Notes under the pieces: generated by a model
The model's database searches: none
What the model saw: only the letters and a program-made list of their open reading frames with translations
Told to the model about the DNA's origin: nothing
Position numbers and translations under genes: made by a program
Assembly: GCA_014058105.1 (NCBI GenBank)
Contig: JACGCM010000560.1
Coordinates: forward strand, 2,604,001-2,668,000
DNA: 64,000 bases
Direction: 5' to 3'
DNA from: Kingdonia uniflora
Taxonomy: Eukaryota; Streptophyta; Magnoliopsida; Ranunculales; Circaeasteraceae
Shown: positions 45,000 to 56,700 of the stretch, in pieces
How positions within the stretch are numbered: the stretch's first letter is position 1
Layout of the letters: each line of letters starts with the position of its first letter

Positions 45000-47039
45000 A
45001 TTATGAAATCGGTAAAAGAATATAGATAACATGGAGTCCTATGTAACATTGACACGATTAAATGTGTCGGTGACCAGTACAAATACGATTAGAGATTATA
45101 TAGCTTACAATAATGTCTATTGTCTATCGATTATGGTGCAAATTGTAGAAATACTTATATGTCTTGGCAACCTAATCAATCTAAAATCACCAATCGTATT
45201 CTTCTTGTACTGCATTAAGTGTCTAAATATAGATTTATGCTAATTAAGGATTCGTGAGAGCCCATTTAGATCTCGTACGTAAATTATACATTAGATTTTC
45301 AATAGTTAATATTACTTGCATGCAAGTTGCAATTTGCAATAAATCTGAGTACTATTTACAAATGATTGAATATTACTTAAAGTCTATGTAATTAGGGTAC
45401 AGTGGATATAGGAGCCTGCATGGTTTAGCGGTTCACTTCTTATCTGCCAGCAGTAGGTCAATCATACTCTACTAATATAGTAAGTAACATCACTAGTTTG
45501 AAAAATAACATAATAACCCAATCAAGTACGTCTACTGACGGAACTAAAGTTCAAATAGGATCAACAAAGTCAATTATTTAGAAAATGACTTGGTTTCGAT
45601 GACATAAAAGATCATATTTGTTGTAGTGGCAGTTAGAAAATAAAATTAACTATTGACAGCAAGAGGCAACTCCCTGTTTGGAGTTCCTTAATTTTTCTTT
45701 CAATATTTAAGATGGAAGGAACAACAAATATCACTAAATGCATGAATGATAGTTATTTTATACAAGTTATATCTTCATAAACCAAAATCTAGGTCACGGC
45801 ACACTTACCGTTGTCACTTTAAGCCTCAACCCTCCCATCCAATGTAGCATTGTAATGAATATAAGCACCACAACACATGATCATCAAAGAAAAAATATAA
45901 GGAAATAAGAGCTAGATCATAAATTTTACTTTGAATATATGCATTAACATCTATCGTGAGGATTGCTAACTGCACAAATTAGTGCTTAACCATATAAAAT
46001 ACTCCCAATTAAACTGGCCTAGAACGTTAACAATGAAAACATAAATCAAAAGCAAGCATCATACCTAATTATATTCCATAAAACTTCATCCTCCTTGTAA
46101 AGAACTTGGTTTAGCATCTTTCGGGAAAGGAGAACCTAATTAGAGATTAAATAGATCAAACTACTATTTCAGATAATAAGAACTCAGTAAAACTCTCGAC
46201 TTCATGATACAAAATTTAATGAATAAAACCAAGACCGAGATGCCGAGCTCCAGAACTTAAGCTTTATCATGGAAACTGGTCCAAGTAAGTATTGCCAAAC
46301 AAAAAGGACCAACTATGATCTCAAAGATAATTGCAGAAACCAATTAAGTGTGCATAATTCTTAAAGTGAGCCACCATCGCACTTCAAAGGACACTCAACT
46401 AGCTACTACTTATATTAGATATGAGACTGTAGATGCACTATTTGTTACCCTTAAATCAATAATGAAGCTACTTTATTCATGAATAGACACGCTTATACCC
46501 TGATTTAAGCAAAAAAAATATTCTACATGGTTTAGATTGACCAAAACATTTTAATCATACTATAGGTTACCATAAATACTTACAATTCCAAGCTAAGGAA
46601 ATTCTAAATAAAGAAAACTTATACAAAAAACTAATTTCAAATTAAGAATCATAGTCACAAGAATCAATAAATAAAGCCTATTAATTTAATACAATTACTC
46701 AAAAATTGAGTAATTTTTCTGAGATTGGCATCATAAGTACTGGAATTTGAGGCACCAAATTGAAACTAATTAAACCAAACCTTAAACAAACCGAACAAAT
46801 TGCGCAAAACCCTAACTAATTAAACAAACATGAATGATCCCCTTGCTCCTAAAATAGTTAGAAGAGATCAAATCATACTCCACAAAAATACCTACTCTCC
46901 TCCAATGATTCCCACACACAAAACCTAGATCAGTAACTCCATGACCCCAGGAAAAGATGCTTAATTAAGAGTGAATTGAACATGAAATTTTCTCTACCAA
47001 TTAAAGATGCTTAAAATCATATTTCAGAGTGATAGAGAA

Positions 47040-47088
<49 letters not shown>

Positions 47089-47260
47089 TAGATAGATATT
47101 TCAAACTTTAGTGTAGTGGGTCTACATCTTTGGAAGGAGTAAAAGAGAGGAAGGATTAAATTATTCTAGGGCTGCAGACACTTTTCAAGCTCAAACAAGT
47201 TTCATCTATTCTATGTATTTTCATTGCGAGATTAACAATCTCGTCAATTGAAGCAAACCG
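45000..47260. other. Unassigned interior of the inner CACTA
   Basis: AT-rich. One possible minus-strand exon at 46,070-46,140 (VLLSRKMLNQVLYKEDEVLW, acceptor ATTAG, donor GTATG) hints at a further captured fragment, but I cannot identify it. Nothing else is supported. Confidence 0.35.
47037..47096. repeat. GA microsatellite followed by GATA repeats
   Basis: A nearly pure GA run to about 47,083, then GATAGATAGATAGATA, near the right end of the inner CACTA. Confidence 0.9.
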
Positions 47261-47499
47261 ACGTAGAAGATGTTATAACGTAGATTGCATTTGGTTTTAC
47301 TGTCATTAACAAAAGTGACGTTAATCATATAAACAAAGGGCAATAACGTTGCTTTTAAAAGTAGATGGCGTTGAATCTCAATTGGACACGTTTTCTAGCG
47401 ATAAAGAATTGCAAAAGAGGATTTTTCATGTCATTATCCATATAAATGACGTTATTTATGACGTAAAAGCTACTATTTGTTGCAGTGGTAGACATTTCT

Positions 47500-48420
47500 G
47501 AGTTCTCAAACTATGAAAGAATAGATAAATCCAAGATTAGTTTGTTTGAGATTAATAATTATCATAAAATGCATTAAGAATGTATGTTTTTTTACCTATT
47601 TCCTTAACCATAATATATAATCCATTTTCCTATGTTTGTGCTTCCCCTACACCTTGAAACTCTCATGTAATCTCTAAGGTATATATCATACTTCCTACAT
47701 ATTAATCAAGTATTAGGTATGACCTACATAGATACGTCAAATAGAAGGATATCTATATATATACTTACTTTTCCCATTCTTCAATTCTATCATAAGAGCT
47801 CAAAACCCAACAACGCACTTGTTCGTACTTAAGTGTTTCAAGATGAATGATGTTGCCTTTGTCAAGAGGTTGTTCCTTATCTGCATCATCATCCATGAAT
47901 GTTGGTCATCCACGTTTATAGGTCTCTTTTTAACCATTAGGTATATACTCCATGCAGTGCAATATCGCTTCGTCAAAAACATAATGGTTTGCGATACACC
48001 CTTCTACACGTTTTGAATTCTTGACTTAATCTTTGTATGTTCTTATTTTTCTGATGCATGTAGTAAATCATATATCAATTTAAGAAAATTATACGCTAAA
48101 GATGAAATAAGCTTTAAACTACTAACAAACCTCTAGAATCCATACATCCATCTAAATCTAACGGGTCCACATCTCAATACCTCCTCCCCTAAGTGCACAA
48201 CAAGGTGAACCATGGAAACAAAAAAAGATGGGGGGAAGTACTTCTCAAACACACATAGAGATTCAACTACCCATTTGACCATGACTTGTAGTTCTTCTCT
48301 CCTACGTTTCCCCATTCTGCTACCAGCTTATCTACTCTGCTTAATACCTTTGAACCAATCAAACATATTGGTGCCCCTCTATGTTCCACAATCCCATTGA
48401 ACTACAATTTTTGTTTCCTA
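47500..48420 (-). pseudogene. DUF4218 domain region of the outer CACTA transposase
   Basis: 48,133-48,315 reads ELQVMVKWVVESLCVFEKYF PPSFFVSMVHLVVHLGEEVL RCGPVRFRWMY. This is the DUF4218 signature (FPP-FF--MVHL-VHL--E----GPV-YRWMYPFER) that follows Tnp2 in plant CACTA transposases. Towards 47,500 the frame is lost: 47,800-47,982 is open but not recognisable. The inner CACTA element is inserted at 47,490, cutting the gene before DUF4216. Confidence 0.82.
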
Positions 48421-48589
48421 AAAGGATGATCTTCTTGTAGAAATCTTCTAGTATCCATATAAACATGCTTACATCCATATTTTAACTTCTTTGAGGATAT
48501 GCCTTCGCTGCAAACTAGATACCCATATTTTCTTCCAGTTCTGCAACCAGAGATATGTCCATATGCAAGAAAATCATTGATCGTTCATA

Positions 48590-49500
48590 ATAAGATTGCT
48601 TTCATTGCAAACATGGTCTTCTCATGAGAGTCATAAGTTAAAATACCATTATCCCGCAGATCTTTTAACTCTGGGACAAAAGGTTAGAGGTAAACATCGA
48701 TGTCTTTTCCTGGACCACTCTTACCTCTTACCTGGAATAAGTAGAGTAAGTAAAGTAAAATCTTTTTGCATGCATAGAGATGGTGGAAGATTGTACGGGA
48801 CAATCACTGGCCAATAACTATACGAACTGATCTTATTACCAAATGGGTTGAACCCGTCAGTAGCAAGTCCAAGACAAAAAATTTATGCTTATTTTGAAAA
48901 TTCAGGGTACTTAATATCTATTCCTTTCCAACATGAAGAATTAACGGGATGACGCATGAGACCATCATTGGATGCACCTTTATGATGTCATTTTAAACTC
49001 TCAGCAATCCATGAAATGTTGTAAAAGAAATTGAAAAGACATAATACCTCTTTTATCGTGCTTGTTCATAAAATAACTATACAAGTTATACGGATTAACA
49101 CTAACCTGTAAAGCCTCTTCAACCTGGGTGTTTAGGGAAAATACTTTAACACCTTTACCGGTATCTTTCTTGATTTTTTCCTCACACGGTACTCAGATTT
49201 CTATCTACTTACACCACATATAGGATACTTTTCCTTAGTCTTATGCTGCCTTCACAATATTCTCATAATTCATACCCAAACACGTTATCATCTTTGTAGC
49301 AGCATACATACTTTCTTGCAAAGTATTATCTTTAGGAAGAAGTTGTTTCAACAAAACCAACAACATTGTGAAGGCAGAATCAGACAATTGACAATTTGAT
49401 TTTAAACTCATTAACTCAATTGTCGCTGACAACATTGTATTATCTGGTAAGCATAAAGGGTATAATGGATGGGAAGCATCATCCTTTAACATTTGATACT
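48590..49500 (-). pseudogene. Tnp2 transposase core (Transposase_21) of the outer CACTA
   Basis: 49,241-49,492 reads LKSNCQLSDSAFTMLLVLLK then LGMNYENIV, the beginning of the Tnp2 domain. About 48,900-48,970 reads SNDGLMRHPVNSSCWKGID; 48,840-48,875 reads GLATDGFNPFG; 48,770-48,830 reads SYWPVIVPYNLPPSLCMQKD F; 48,720-48,760 reads TLLIPGKR. These are the main conserved blocks of plant CACTA transposases (HP-DS--WK, RLGLATDGFNPF, WPV---PYNLPP, LLIPGP). Asp and Glu residues of these blocks are thought to be catalytic. Several frame breaks make it inactive. Confidence 0.88.
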
Positions 49501-49679
49501 CGATTTCCTCCTCCGGGAATTCATCAACAACTTCATAAGAACAAACTTGTATGCCTTCATTAAGGTTTTCAGGTTGTATATAACCAAAGGCATCATCAAC
49601 TAAATCAAATATTCTTGGTCGCTCAACGTCATCATGTTGAGTAATTAAAGATTCATTAGGATTCTGAATATGTGCATCA

Positions 49680-49939
49680 ATAGTAGCATCTCTGGACTCT
49701 CCGTGAAAATACCAAGTTGTATATGACTAATATATACCATAAGTTATTAAATAGGTTCTTATTTCATCAACTGCTTTTACCCCATTGACATTACAACATT
49801 TATTGCAAAAAAAATAAATCATATCTCCTAAAGTTAGTTTTACATAATTAATAAACGACCGAACACCATTGAGGAAATCATAAGTCAATCTACTTGCCTT
49901 CATCCAATTCTTGTTCAAATTTACAGAAGACATGTTCAC
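49680..49939 (-). pseudogene. Transposase-associated domain (N-terminus of CACTA transposase)
   Basis: A 70-codon open stretch with NLNKNWMKASRLTYDFLNGV, then GDMIYFFCNKCCNVNG and DEIRTYLITYGI. This is the PF13963 domain (MDRSWM----SP-Y-NGV--F--FA, C-C-C-N----EV--HL---GF) at the start of plant Tnp2 proteins. The MNMSSVNLNKNWM start at 49,939 is plausible. The next residues (YISHIQLGIF in another frame) correspond to the Y-TWYFHGE motif. Confidence 0.82.
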
Positions 49940-51283
49940 AGAACTTCAATATCTCTGGCTAAAAAAAAATGTCTTAAAGTGAGAAAATAAATATAGAACA
50001 AGTAAAAAGGCGAATCATATCTCAAAGATCGATTCATGTTCATTTAAAGATCATCCCAAGATTTTTACCTAGTAAAATTATAAGTGTTTCTTCTGCCCTT
50101 TTTCTCTTCATAATATATCCATCTCCTAAGTGCATCCCAGTAATATGCAAATAATGTATAACACAACTCGGAATAATAGATACTACAAAAAGAACTTCAA
50201 TGATAAACTTTGGCATACATATAATAAAAAACTTTTTATGCTTCAATAATATTAGCAAATGAACACTAAAAGGAAGTAAGCTCACTTGTACTATTTTTTG
50301 CGTTTTCTTTCCACTTAATAATCTTGCACAACAACATCAACCAATAGAGCATCAACTACAACATCACATCATAATGATTGGTCAATATATATTTTTATAT
50401 TACAATAAGAAATTGAAGAATAATTTTGAGTGACCTAAACAAAAGGTAGTTAAATAAATTAAACATATCAATTAACAAGGTGATTGGCATACAAAAAAGA
50501 AACCAAAAGTGCAATGTTGATAAAGACAGATTATTACTAAATGAGGTTTATTGCATCCAATGCCCCTTATACCATAGTAGATTATACAAATAAAGGCAAT
50601 TGGCAATAATGAGTGTACTCTTCCAAAAGTGAATGGAAATTAGATTTATTAGTTGAGAGTAGTGAAGAAAAGAAGAAGAAACGCCATAGCTTAGAAGTAG
50701 GAAACCAACAATACACAACATCACCATCGTCATATATCCCTCTCTCCTCGTGGAAAGGGACACAAGAGAAAATGTTGGGAGGAGATAAAAGAATGTAAAA
50801 CTTGCCTATTTTACATAGTTACTACTGATTGAAATTGGAATTAGCAAATCTAATTAAACAATCTAATTATATTATAAAAATAGTTCAATCAAATCAAAAT
50901 TAGTAAATCTATAAAGGAATTAGAGTTTGAACTTGGAAAACTTACCCATCATTGAGCAGAACTGAAAAAATCAGTAAATCAACAAATCAGCAAATCCAAG
51001 GGCATCAACTGAGATAGACAAAATTGACTAACCAATTTTTGAGAACAACAATTTGAAGAATACTCGAGTTTAATTTTTGGTTTTAGGGTTTTTGATTGTG
51101 TAATTTTGATTTTTGAGAGTTTGGTCCTCTGTTACCAACTCCTCAGCTCCAACAAAGAAAAACAAGAGGAAACCAAAATTAAAACTTGGAAAATCGCGCG
51201 GGAGAACAAAAAAAAAAAGTGAAAGCTAAAAAAAGAAATACCACGGACCCCAACTCTATTTGCCACAAATAAACTTTGTCTCA
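49940..51283. other. 5' region of the outer CACTA
   Basis: No gene. AT-rich leader and subterminal DNA of the CACTA element. CCACGGAC and TTTGCCACAAAT at 51,241-51,270 resemble the subterminal words at its left end. Confidence 0.45.
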
Positions 51284-51846
51284 TCTATAATACTAAAGGA
51301 ATAGCTATGTCATGAGAATCAATCTCGGCTGTTGATCACCCTACTCTACACATGTTGAGGAAAATATATATTTTAGTTTATAACACAACCGTTAGATCAT
51401 GATGCTTATTTAGTCTACTCTTGAAATTTATTTAATACTAAAATGCCCCTATTTCGTATGTACCAAATACAATCCAAAATAGGTATCTCAATCGCAATTA
51501 GGTGACGAAAGAATGGGTTTATGTGGAAGTTCAGCGCATAACTTTTCGTATATACAAAATTAGGGGTATTTTGGGAATCTTAAATATACAATCAGGGGTA
51601 TTTCTGTAAATCTCCCTCGGATATTCCGTCTCTCCCAAACGCACAAAACTCCTCTCTTCTAAACCAAACCCACCAAACTCCTCTCTCCTCTCTTCTAAAC
51701 CATACGGTGATACTCGGCGTGCAAGAACGATCAGCTAGACACTCTCCAGTTCAAACAGTACCTCTGCTCAGTGATTCAATTTTTCTTTTTAGGGTTTTGT
51801 TTCATCAAAGTTTTCGAAATAAGATCAACAGATGTAATCACCACTA

Positions 51847-52538
51847 ATGGCCTCAATTCGACGAGCTCAATCTCCCGCTTATCATCATCACACTCAAAAT
51901 TCATTCTCACTTCCTTCGCCCTCTCACAACCTCATGTACAGTTCAAACTACTCATCTACATCTCCACAACCATATTTCATTGGATCACTGCAAAGATTTC
52001 TCATTTCGATTTTCATACAAAGATCACAGAAAGGGAACACTAAGTAGTAATCATCATTCATGGAGACGACCTTTTTTTTTATTCCTGGTATGTTTTGTTC
52101 TAGGTTTTGTAATTGGGTTTGTAGATAATGATAGTGTGAAACATGGGGAGTTTGAGTTTTTATCAGAGATTAACCGCGTTATGGGGGTGTTAGTGGGGAG
52201 AAGGTTGTTTTCGAGGCAGCAAAGTTGGGTGTTGGGGTTGGGGCATTGGAGGATTTGGATGAAGAAGAGGGAGATAGGGGTATTAGACAGTTGATTGTTG
52301 TGACTCTGACATATAATCGGGTGAAACTTTGGAGATTTTGAGAAGTGGAGTTATGTATAGGCATCTTACGAAAAAATCTACGAATGTGAAGGATAGAGGG
52401 GCTCATCATAGGAATACTGTGCTTGAACATATTGGACGTCATAAACTAGATGGGATTGTGTACTTTGCTGAAGATGATAATATCTTATTACATGAGTTGA
52501 TCGAGAGCTTGCTAGAAATCAGGTATTTTTCTGTCTAA
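51847..52538 (+). pseudogene. GT43 xylan glycosyltransferase fragment (IRX9H/IRX14 type)
   Basis: Starts MASIRRAQSPAYH, the N-terminal sequence known from IRX9H-type proteins. After a frameshift near 52,030 it continues HSWRRPFFLFLVCFVLGFVI GF, the Golgi membrane anchor. [12 protein letters not shown] (about 52,290) is the start of the GT43 domain. A deletion of some 40 codons follows, then [16 protein letters not shown] and [22 protein letters not shown] with the DDN nucleotide-sugar site. An exon end follows (CAG/GTATTT at 52,523). The family builds the xylan backbone in the Golgi. Frameshifts and deletion make it non-functional. The exact paralogue is uncertain. Confidence 0.78.
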
Positions 52539-53772
52539 ATTCATAGGATTATGGAACATACTATGTCTATCAACTTGTCTTGTCTATTATTATGTAACAT
52601 GGTACGTCTTAAACAAAATCTAAATTTTATTCGTTGAGGTAAAGCGGCCAAATCAAGTTTTTTCGGCACTGCTAAAGAGTTTAGCCAATTTGGGAAATCG
52701 GTTTGGGCAGCCAAACTCCTAGGACCAGCATTATGTTAATGCTGTAGCAAAAAGATTTAACCAAATGAATGAGTCTGTTTACAAATTAGCATATTCCTTG
52801 GCTTCCTAGTTTTGTGACTTTTTTTTAGCTCATGGGTATTCTTTCTTCTATCACAGTCATAATACAACTCCTCTATTCATAATATATGGTTTGTCATAAA
52901 GGTTTCATAGACGTCTTGACATGATATATTATAGTTTCCTCCGCCATGATTAATATAAATACGTACTATTTGACTATTTCTAATTTTCCCTTTTGTTATT
53001 GCTGGTAGATTATCATGGGTATTGTGTAGGAATTTTTCATTTTATCTTTGCTATTGTAGGTATTTTTTCGAACAGTACATTTTGCTATAGCTAGTTATTC
53101 TACATGGATATTATGTAGGACGGTTGAGCCGGGTTTCTCGTTAGTCATTACTACTATGACTACTGTTTATAGTTGAAATTAGTGATCCTAACATTGGTAA
53201 TCATTTGACGCAAAGTTATCACTTAGTTCGGTAACATGTATCATAGTACTGAGATCAAATTTTCAAGTGGTTAGGAATGCTATAATTTTTCTACGCGAGG
53301 TAGGGGTGGTGGGTGGAGGAGGCCGGTCTTCACGTATGAAAATATATTCATAAGGTTTTTTTCTTAGATAGCATTGATCATAGTACTGAGATCAACTTTT
53401 CAAGTGGTTAGTTTAATAGCTTTACTTGAATACATATAGTTATGACTTGAAGTTTATCTTTTTTATTTACAGGATTTGCAGCTTTGGATAATTACCACCA
53501 TAATTTATTTTCCCATCAAATTATTGCCCCTAGCTTAGGTCTTTATGTTGCTACATGTTCATCTCTTATGTCGAGGATGAATAGAGGGTACGAAGTGTAA
53601 TAGATGTTCATAATTTAGGCGAACCCTCACCTGAATCCAAACGATTCCCTTGGGTAATTATTACCACTATGTGTTTTCTTATTGTTATATATAGAGTTTA
53701 CTTCAGTATCAATCTAGTGTATCTGTTGTTTAAAAGTTGATTTGTTAACTTTTCTTTCATAAAACCCTAATT

Positions 53773-56700
53773 ATGGGGAATCTAGTGTTTAACATCTACA
53801 ATACAATAACTAAGCAAAAGGAGATCTTTACACCAAAGGATCCCGAAAACAATAAGGTTTGGCATACACGTGTATGTCGAATGCAGTGTTATGAGCGCCC
53901 ATTATCTGACATCCTCCTTCGGCATACACGGTGGAGGGATGGACCTGATATTTCCTCATCACGAAAATGAGATTGCCCAGAGTAGTATTGTGAACTCTAA
54001 GGCTAAAGTGTCATACTGGATGCATAACGGTCATATGACTAGGGACGACAAGAAAATGTCCAAGTCGCTAGGAAACGTTGTGCTGATTCGTGAGGTAAGG
54101 AACAAACTGTTATGCATTGTTTCCTAAATATATACTCTTATCGAATCTTCTTTTATGAACATAGAGGTTTTCTACAGTAATGATAAGAGAAGGTATTACA
54201 ATAAAATTATTTTTCTCTTATCCTTTCTGTAAAATATTAAAAGTGTAATGTCCCAGATTTTTAGGATATATTTTTTATTATTAAGTGTTATTATTATTAT
54301 GCATATATTGTTATTCGTTGAACTTTTGCATATACTCCTACGCGTTACACATTTGCATATTATCCTTTCTATCCGTTCCGCATACATTTATTCCTTTCGG
54401 TTAAGTTTCTGGTAGTTAGATTCCATTTCTGGGTTTAGGAGTTTCAGTGGCCGTCAGGCGGTGGAGGTGGTGTTTAGACCTCGGGAACCCCTAGATAGTT
54501 TGGGGTGGTTCCGGTGAGCTGTTAGGTTGACCCTTAGGATTCTGGAGATTTCCAGGAGAAAGATTCCTTTATTTTCTTCATCTACTTCAGATCTGGAGAT
54601 TTATATTCGAGCATTGACTCGTTTTCAACTACATATTGGGTCGTTTTCCCTCATTTCTTTTTGGACCAAAAATCTCTATCTCTCTCTCTCTCTCTCGCCT
54701 CTCCCAAAACTGAATCCTCTCCTCCCTTTCGTGCCGAATTCATCGTTGTTCCACGCCGTTTCAAGCCACCCCTACTCCGGTGAGTTATTCCACCTTTTCC
54801 TCTTTTTATTGTTGCTTGATTTCAGCTGGTACCCTTGGTGATTGTTAGGGCTGATTTTAGGGTCTGCGATTATTGGTGGATTGGGTTTGATTGTGGAGTA
54901 TTGAGGTTTATAGAAGTGTGTGGTTAATTGCAGGTATGGGTTGGATTGTTGGTGATTGTTGGTTGGGTTTTGATACAGTTTTAGTTGCTGAAATTCAGGT
55001 GTAGGGCTGACTTGATATTCGGTTTTGTGAATGGGCTCTGGTACTTCGTAGTGGTTGACGTTGTGGTGTTCCGGAGATTTGAAATCAGTTCGTATCACCT
55101 AACTGCTTTCCCCCTTGGGTAAACTGTTTTCCTCCTTTTATGAACTGTTTTCCCCCCTGATAATCTGATTTGAATAGTTGATTTTCTGCTCTTTTGGAGC
55201 CCTGAGAGTGGAGGATTTGAGTTGGTTATTGTGATGTTGATCATTGGGTTTTCCTTGCAGCTGTTCGGTGGTGGTGATTGGGGTTTAGTGTGATGGGGAG
55301 TGAGGTTCAGTTGCTGATTCGAGTGCGGCGCTGATTTGAAACTCAGTTTCGGGCGAGTATTCTTTGTTGGAATTGCAATTGGGCTCCGGGCCTTGATGGT
55401 GGTTGATGTTGTGGTGTTCCTGGTCCTTTTCGTGATTGATTTGGAGTTTTGAAAGTCAATTCGCGGAGCACATTTCGGTTAGGGTGCTGTTTGGACAGTT
55501 TCGCCGAGATTGTCGTTCTGAGCATATCATCAGGCGAGTTTTATCTTCCTGAATAACTAGATTATTATCCTGATTTGTGAGTTATAGCAATGCCTAGTAT
55601 AATATACTATATCTGTGATTAGGTTAGTATTGGGCTAATGGCTTAGGGCACCCTTCACGGGTTATCCGTTTAGCTTACCTTAAACAAGAGTATTTAAGGG
55701 TTTGATAAGTTAGTAAAACCCGCAATAATGTGAGTTTAGCTACTAGATAGAACCCGAAGGTTATGAATAGCCAGATAAGGTTATTCTCTGTTGTCGTCGA
55801 TGTGACGATGATTCCTGAGATTCCTCTTAGACCGATTTCATTAAGAGTGGTTATTACGAGTTTTTTCTTCATTGAGGTTGAGAACAAAGGCATTACTCAG
55901 TGTGTTGCGACGCCTCAGCGTCGCTATATATATATATATAATATATTGAGTATGGTATTGTTGGTTAGTTATTAGGGTGCCCAACTTATTTTAGGACACT
56001 AGTAACTTGGTTTGACGATTAGTAGAGATGTATGGACGGCATGAGGTTTAGCCACCATTTCTCTGAGATAGTATAGTTCTCACCTTATAGTATAGCACCT
56101 TGGTTAGTTTGGGTTGCTAGATTTGGTTCCAGGGTAGTCTTGGGGTGACATAGCTTCAGTAAGACATGGTCTTCGATTCGGAGCTCGTCTTCTTGCCTAC
56201 AATTGTTTTGATGAGTCTTAGGACTAGTCTAGGTGTACTCTGTGTTCTCGAGGCCTGGTCCTTGAGCACTGTCGTTGTCGTTGGTGGTTATTTGGAATGT
56301 TGGATTCCATGTGGGAGTGTGGTATCTCCTGGACTGTTGGTTGTTGATGGTGAGCAGACGGCTTGTCCGTGGTGGTTGGCTGTGGATGTTGAACTTCTGA
56401 TAGTTTGCCTTAGGATTGTTTGCTTATCGTATTATGGTACTTAGTGTCCTCATGATTCTTAGAGGTGATAGAGATTAACCGTAAGCCTTCTTTCCCCAGG
56501 ATGAGGCTGTTAGGGCTGTGTTCCCTTCAATCATCAAGGAGGCAGCGAGACAGCATGGCTCAGTGAGGTCCGCGGCTGAGCCAGGTGGTTTATAAAGTTG
56601 TACATCACCCAAGATGTTGGAATGCGGCTGAAACCTCCTGTTGAATTCGGTTCCTGTACATCCGTGCTAGTGACTTATGTACATGATTAGGAGGATTGTG

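Larger units (their letters stand above)
38991..47487 (-). mobile_element. Non-autonomous CACTA with captured gene fragments
   Basis: Termini are CACTACAACAAATACGGGTT on the left and, inverted, CACTGCAACAAATAGTAGCT on the right. The 3-bp target duplication GTA lies at 38,988-38,990 and 47,488-47,490. Both ends carry many TGACGT/ACGTCA words (39,020-39,340 and 47,270-47,470), a subterminal array. No Tnp2 or other transposase domain is seen inside. Instead there are three host gene fragments, all on the minus strand. It is inserted in the outer CACTA transposase gene. Confidence 0.9.

Noticed and set aside
55343..56444. Open frames inside the long LTR at 54,244-58,473
   Set aside because: They are short, low-complexity and without any retrotransposon or host domain.
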